The notes under the pieces were generated by a model. It was not told where the DNA came from and searched no databases. It was given only the letters and a program-made list of their open reading frames with translations. A program made the translations under genes and the position numbers. Below, in pieces: positions 10,725-27,316 of a DNA stretch of 27,316 nt; positions within the stretch are counted from its first letter, which is position 1; each line of letters starts with the position of its first letter. Source of the stretch: Ichthyophonus hoferi (lineage: Eukaryota; Opisthokonta; Ichthyosporea; Ichthyophonida; Ichthyophonidae); assembly GCA_002751075.1 (NCBI GenBank), contig NAOQ01000002.1, positions 268,336-295,651 on the forward strand, read 5' to 3'.

Positions 10725-13700
10725 TGTCAATATTGCTAACTAGTTTTTAACACTGCTTTTTTTTTCTTTTATGCTAGTACTACCTAAAAACATTTTATTT
10801 TGTCTAATGCATTTAAACTAGGATTTTAACTGAGGAGTAACGTACCTCCTGCACCAATAATATTGGGCCAAGTATACCAATAGTTGATTAATATTGTACC
10901 TAATAGGCATATGATAGAATCATAGTAGTCTTCTCTGCCAATCATTAGTTAATGGTTTGATAGTTAATTTGATGGGGCAATAATAATAGGGCAATAGAAC
11001 AATGAGTTTGTTTATCTTTACCTTTATTGGCAAATAGGGTTACCACGAGAACAACCAGTTATATGATTGGTTTGCTTGATTTTATTTAATCGCACTGGGA
11101 TAATAGAAATCTGATATCTTATTAGTTGCCCTATGGTGTTTCTGCGATCAAGTTTTAATCCTAAAACTGTCCTTTGTTAGAAGTTATAGGAACGTTACCT
11201 ATGTTTTTAGTAATAAATTTCAACAATTGAGTTCCAATTCGATTTTTAGAGCTTTCAAAATATATTAATAACGTCGGCAATAAGTAATAAATATAGCATA
11301 GCAGCATTCCCATCTTAGTATCCTACCCTCAGATTGATATTGGATATTATCGTCCATCTAATCTGTTTTTAATAATGTGTTTTAATTGGTACGACTCTTA
11401 ATTTCTTTTTGTATTTCTTGTAATTAATGAATTTCCAACAAGTCTTCTTCATCTGAATGTATCAGTTTCTTTCCTACCCTTATTATTTTAACTAATATGG
11501 AAGATTTTAAATAATTTTCATTGTACGAAAACGTGTCCTTTTTCTTTTAGGCTTCATGGTCTTTTAGCTATTTTACTTTTAATTTTCTTCTGCTCTTGAC
11601 ATACATTGTAAATTTGCACGGATGAATTCATAATATGATATTCCCGAATCAACTTGTAATTTTCAAATGTGTTAATGATGTACTCTTTGTAAAAAAGTTA
11701 TTAACAAGCTTAAATTTTATTTATATCCAATAACACCTTTGTACATCAATAGAAATTCAATAAAAGCAAAGATGTAATTATATGACAGCCTCTGGTAAAC
11801 ATTACTTAGCTATCACTTTTGTTATTTGTTATCAGCTAATATTAAGCCAACTACTTCAATGGTTATACTTGAGTAATATGCATAAGGTAATAAGTAAATA
11901 AGTTTAAATAAAGGACAAGATATTAAAACGGTAGATTAAGCCTGGAAACAAAATCCAATTTCTTGCGTATGCTAGTTTTACATGAAAATTTATCGACTTC
12001 AGCCTGGGTATATATTTTTTCATCCTTTATTTAATTGTAGCCAACAACAAATAGAAGCTGGGAATTAAATAAATTCCGGAGAGCTCTATTCATTATCACT
12101 GCAGACAGAAGAGGGTGGGTCCCGTCACAAGCAGAATCTCCGTATACTTTGTCTTAGTGTATACACATTACTTGACTGCTTATTATTAATTATTACTTAA
12201 TTAAGCGATGTTATTAATAGCCTAGCATTACTTACTTAAATTAAGATTACCCATATTTTGTTCCATGTTATATATGTAGCTATACTCGACATAGTTGACT
12301 GTACAATGTACTTGTACACCACCAGTCAAATTCTAAAGAAGTGTTCCAAATGTTATTAGCAAATAATTAAAATCAAATTGATCCTATTCATTTCTACTAG
12401 TTGGCTACTCTGCTTCTGAGTACTTCTTTTTTTAACTACAATTAATTTACATTTTGGCAATCTTTTTAAAACATTATTACTTTACCTTTACACAATTATA
12501 ATTTGAATTCCGCTTCTGCTTTCTAATTTACTTGAAGTATTGTTTTAATATTTCTTATAATTGATTTTAAATACGTTTATATTTTATTACACACTTATAG
12601 CCACTAAACAAAAGAAGTAACTATAAACTGTTTTCTAAAAGCAAGACTGCAATTGAAATATGTACAGATATAAATTTATGGCCTACCAAAAGAACAGGAT
12701 TAAATTGAGAATCTTTAATTTCAGAAAAAAAAAGCTGATCAGATTTGGGATTATGAACCTAATATATATTGTAAGCTATATTCAATACTTTAACATACAT
12801 TATACAATAATTGTAGCATATTGAGAGAGACAGAGGAAAAGTATTGAGGCAAAAAAATAAAACATATTTTTATCATATTTACATGATTATTTATTATTAA
12901 TAATAGTAGAGATAGTGGCTGTAATAGTAGGTGGTCGGGTGCGTTAGAATACAATAAAGCCCAAGTAGACGTGTTTTAAATAGGAGACTTTGTTACTCAC
13001 TTGTTAAAAATTAGTTACTGGAAGCTCCTTCCTAAACACACTTTTCTAATTGCATTCAAACTTATTGAAACATATCAATAGTACAATTGTAATATCTAGA
13101 GTAAGTGGCTATCTAAGGCCGGAATCTTTGCCTTGCATTGTTGAATCCCCTTATAAGTAAACTGGCATCCAATGATCTTTTTGTTCACATAATAATTCTC
13201 CAGTCTCTGGTTCTGAAGGGTCAGGGTCATCATTAGAATTGTACTCTTTCACTGAATGTTTTCTGGTGTGATTGTTATTACATTCGAAAGAAAGCAGCAC
13301 TTGAAGCTTTTTTTTCCTAAGTCCTATGGATCCTTTGTCTCTTGTTGCAGTAGTGAAGTGGTGGTTGGCTTCTGTTTTACACTCCTGACTAATTTTCTAT
13401 TAGGCGAATGTAGTTTACGTATAGTCATAAAGAAATTCGTTTACCTTAACTTTAGTTTATTGTTATGAAATTTAAAAGCAAGATCCAGATTAAGTCTGTG
13501 TATATTGCTCATATAGTTTGCAGGGTCCGAGTTAAAGCTAAGTTGACCACAAAGTTAATCACTTAAGTTTACATAGGCCCAAAAAGAAATTATTGTGACT
13601 AAGTTCCTAATCAACTAAGACCCTACCAACTATATAACCAGCATGCATGGACTTATTACAAACCCTGTTGTGAAATGGTTTAATCATAAATTAAAGTAAG

Positions 13701-15396
13701 GTAAGCAGTTTTCATTAGGACTGTACAATAACTAGACTCTTCTAATAAAAAGTCAGTCAATATTGTCAGGCAGATGCTAGTCACCACTACCACGACAAAA
13801 GCGCGGGGAATACTTAGGACTCAGGGAGAATAAGATTTATGTGCATCTTGTGAAATAGAGCTACATATACAATAGAGGCAAGGTAACTATAGTTATAATT
13901 ATCTATCTCATTAACTAAAGCCAGGTTTTTTAGTATTCTATATACAGATGTTATATATAGAAAATATAAAAGTAAGTCTAAGACAATGGGAACTTTTGAT
14001 TCTGTAGTGATACTAAATAAAAGTTATATAGTTTTTACCCTAAATCCCGTGCTGATAACAGTGGGTACCACCCTGAACATGGATGAGATAATTACCACAC
14101 GCGCTTAAATCACGACAGCTTTATTCCGATTCTATTGACAATCATACCAGAAGACCCTTACGGGAAGAGTACAAATGTGGAAATAACTCTAGCTTTTCGG
14201 AGCTAGAGACTAGAGAACATCCAAGTGAAGAAATACATTATTCCATTTCAATCTACTCACAAGAAGTCAACAGGAAAAGACGAAGATGATGACATAAATC
14301 TAAATATATATATAAGTAATAATACGTATATTTTTATTGTCACTTTTAATGGATCTCCAAATGTCACCTGCCCATTAAGTATATTACAATATGGCAATTG
14401 AGACTATGTTGCCATTAAATATAATTAATTAGGATTAAAAGTTAAGTGCGCTCTTATAGGTAAATTACTAGGTCTTCAAGGGAGTGTTGTTAATTATCTA
14501 GCTCATTTGTAAACTACTAAAAATAAAACGTGTATCTGTTGTACTGAGTTCTATCTGGCTGTATTCGTGAGGGAGTCGACAGGCCGAATCTCTAGCTAGC
14601 TGCTCCTGTATCTCACTTAGTTGATTGATGGATATATAGTTATGATATTGTTATTATCAGAAGAAGCAACACCAGACTCAACCAGTTGGCCTATTAGTAA
14701 AGTATCTGGACTATCTACTGCAACTTATTTAACAATTATAGACATGAAAAACATCGCCACCATATATTGGATTCCGGAATATAACGTTTTATAATTAGCA
14801 TAATACATATATATTTATGACTGAGCAGCAGTATTTATTATTGTATGAAGCCTTGTATTTATGCTTCTTTCGCTCAAAAACCAGTTTTTAATAAATCCGC
14901 TCCGATCAATATTAATTAACCAACGAACCTATGTTTAAAGACCTAATTGGCCCTCAAATGCTAAGCCCATCTGTTCTATTGGATCCAAACCCACTAACCA
15001 CTAACTGATCAATATCTATACAGTATTGATTTGGTTGTACGCGATTGGCATAAGTTATTATATGCGTTGATTTAATTATTGACCTTGCAGTGTTAAGATA
15101 TGAATTAATAATAAACATTGATTATTCACAAAGAATCCTTACTAAACTAGGAGGAAGTGTGTTTTCCTTTTAGTAATAGGCAAATAAAATTACAATAAAT
15201 AAACTAAAACTGGAATATTGGAAAAATGTAGTATGTAAAGATATTTGGTATGAGATAATAGGTTATAGATCATACAAAAAAATAGGCTAGGGCGTATATG
15301 GGACTTTCAAAAATGATTGCCAGAACATGGGTCCAGTAGTGCATGTATGAATAATGTATGAATACAGATAACCAGCTACAGAGGCATTGATGGAAC
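10725..15396. other. Intergenic region between the ARM-like gene and DOT1
   Basis: About 4.7 kb of AT-rich sequence with few simple repeats. It contains the promoter side of the ARM-like gene (near 10725) and the 3' flank of DOT1 (near 15396). I find no exon chain with consistent splice phase, no tRNA and no rRNA. It holds the second copy of the dispersed repeat at about 13887-14098. A short minus-strand open stretch around 13160-13260 (with NSNDDPDPSEPETGELL) looks coding-like but has no frame continuation and is not called as a gene. Confidence 0.7.
13887..14098 (+). mobile_element. Diverged dispersed repeat, copy 2 (LTR-like fossil, family unassigned)
   Basis: Colinear with the copy at 2861-3055 and in the same orientation. 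Shared anchors are GTTATAATTATCTAT (13892), AGTATTCTATAT (13932), TTGATTCTGTAG (13996), AATAAA (about 14014) and TGAGATAATT (14084). A TATA-like AATATAAAAG lies near 13963. As with copy 1 no internal coding region or target-site duplication was recognised, so assignment to an LTR family is inference; both copies look old. Confidence 0.4.
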
Positions 15397-27192
<11,796 letters not shown>

Positions 27193-27299
27193 CTGTAAAG
27201 TATATGTATGTATGTATATATATAAATATCTTACTGTTAGTAGGCTAGATTATGAGGTACCCCTAGTAGACATTAAACCAAAGATCACAAACCAATATG

Positions 27300-27316
27300 T
27301 ATATATATATATATAT
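27300..27316. repeat. (TA)n at the window edge
   Basis: Eight TA units run to the end of the window, upstream of the first visible DOT1 exon. Confidence 0.8.

Noticed and set aside
9969-10730. Open frames of about 200-250 codons spanning the N run
   Set aside because: They are made of N and poly-A/T; only the part from 10608 to 10724 is a real exon.
13155-13270. Coding-like minus-strand stretch with an acidic, Pro-rich peptide (DDPDPSEPETGELL)
   Set aside because: No splice sites or continuation that make a gene, and no recognisable domain; possibly a decayed remnant, but not assignable.

Overview
This is nuclear DNA of a eukaryote. It is AT-rich (by eye about one third G+C, not counted exactly) and full of microsatellites. 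Coding sequence is cut into short exons with GT..AG introns of about 165-1230 bases. Everything I can support as coding lies on the minus strand, as three genes in tandem, head to tail. Most open frames of more than 60 codons are chance runs in introns or simple repeats; the real genes only appear when small exons are joined by splice-site phase.

Layout from left to right: (1) 138-2427 holds the first four exons of a leucine-rich-repeat protein that runs off the left edge. (2) 2428-4692 is intergenic and carries one copy of a diverged dispersed repeat. (3) 4693-10724 is a seven-exon gene for a 662-residue, helical-repeat-like (Armadillo/HEAT-like) protein. It has an acidic then lysine-rich linker and a C-terminal membrane anchor; its first intron contains a 529-base assembly gap. 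(4) 10725-15396 is intergenic and carries the second copy of the dispersed repeat. (5) 15397-27192 holds the last 22 exons of a DOT1-type histone H3 lysine-79 methyltransferase, which runs off the right edge.

DOT1 is the main result. All 21 intron phases agree, and the 1908 bases of exon give 635 residues plus a stop. Every recognisable catalytic motif of the family is present (VYGE, DLGSGVGQ, EKRDIP, GDFL, FVNN, PLNFR, VSWT, YF..RIDRT). About 400 residues follow the catalytic core: an acidic serine-rich part, a basic part, a coiled coil and a charged helical end. This order, catalytic core first and long tail after, is that of animal DOT1L; budding-yeast Dot1 has its catalytic core at the C-terminal end. 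With the intron density and composition it suggests a unicellular relative of animals (for example an ichthyosporean), but that is inference.

The three genes have no evident functional link. I see no prokaryotic features, CRISPR arrays, tRNAs, rRNAs or intact mobile elements. The points most worth a second look are the exon-by-exon DOT1 model, two tandem (NAGNAG-type) splice acceptors in its disordered tail, a weak splice donor followed by a long pyrimidine tract, a 42-base tandem repeat against a splice acceptor, a 21-base palindrome-containing sequence present in two DOT1 introns, and the pair of dispersed repeats.
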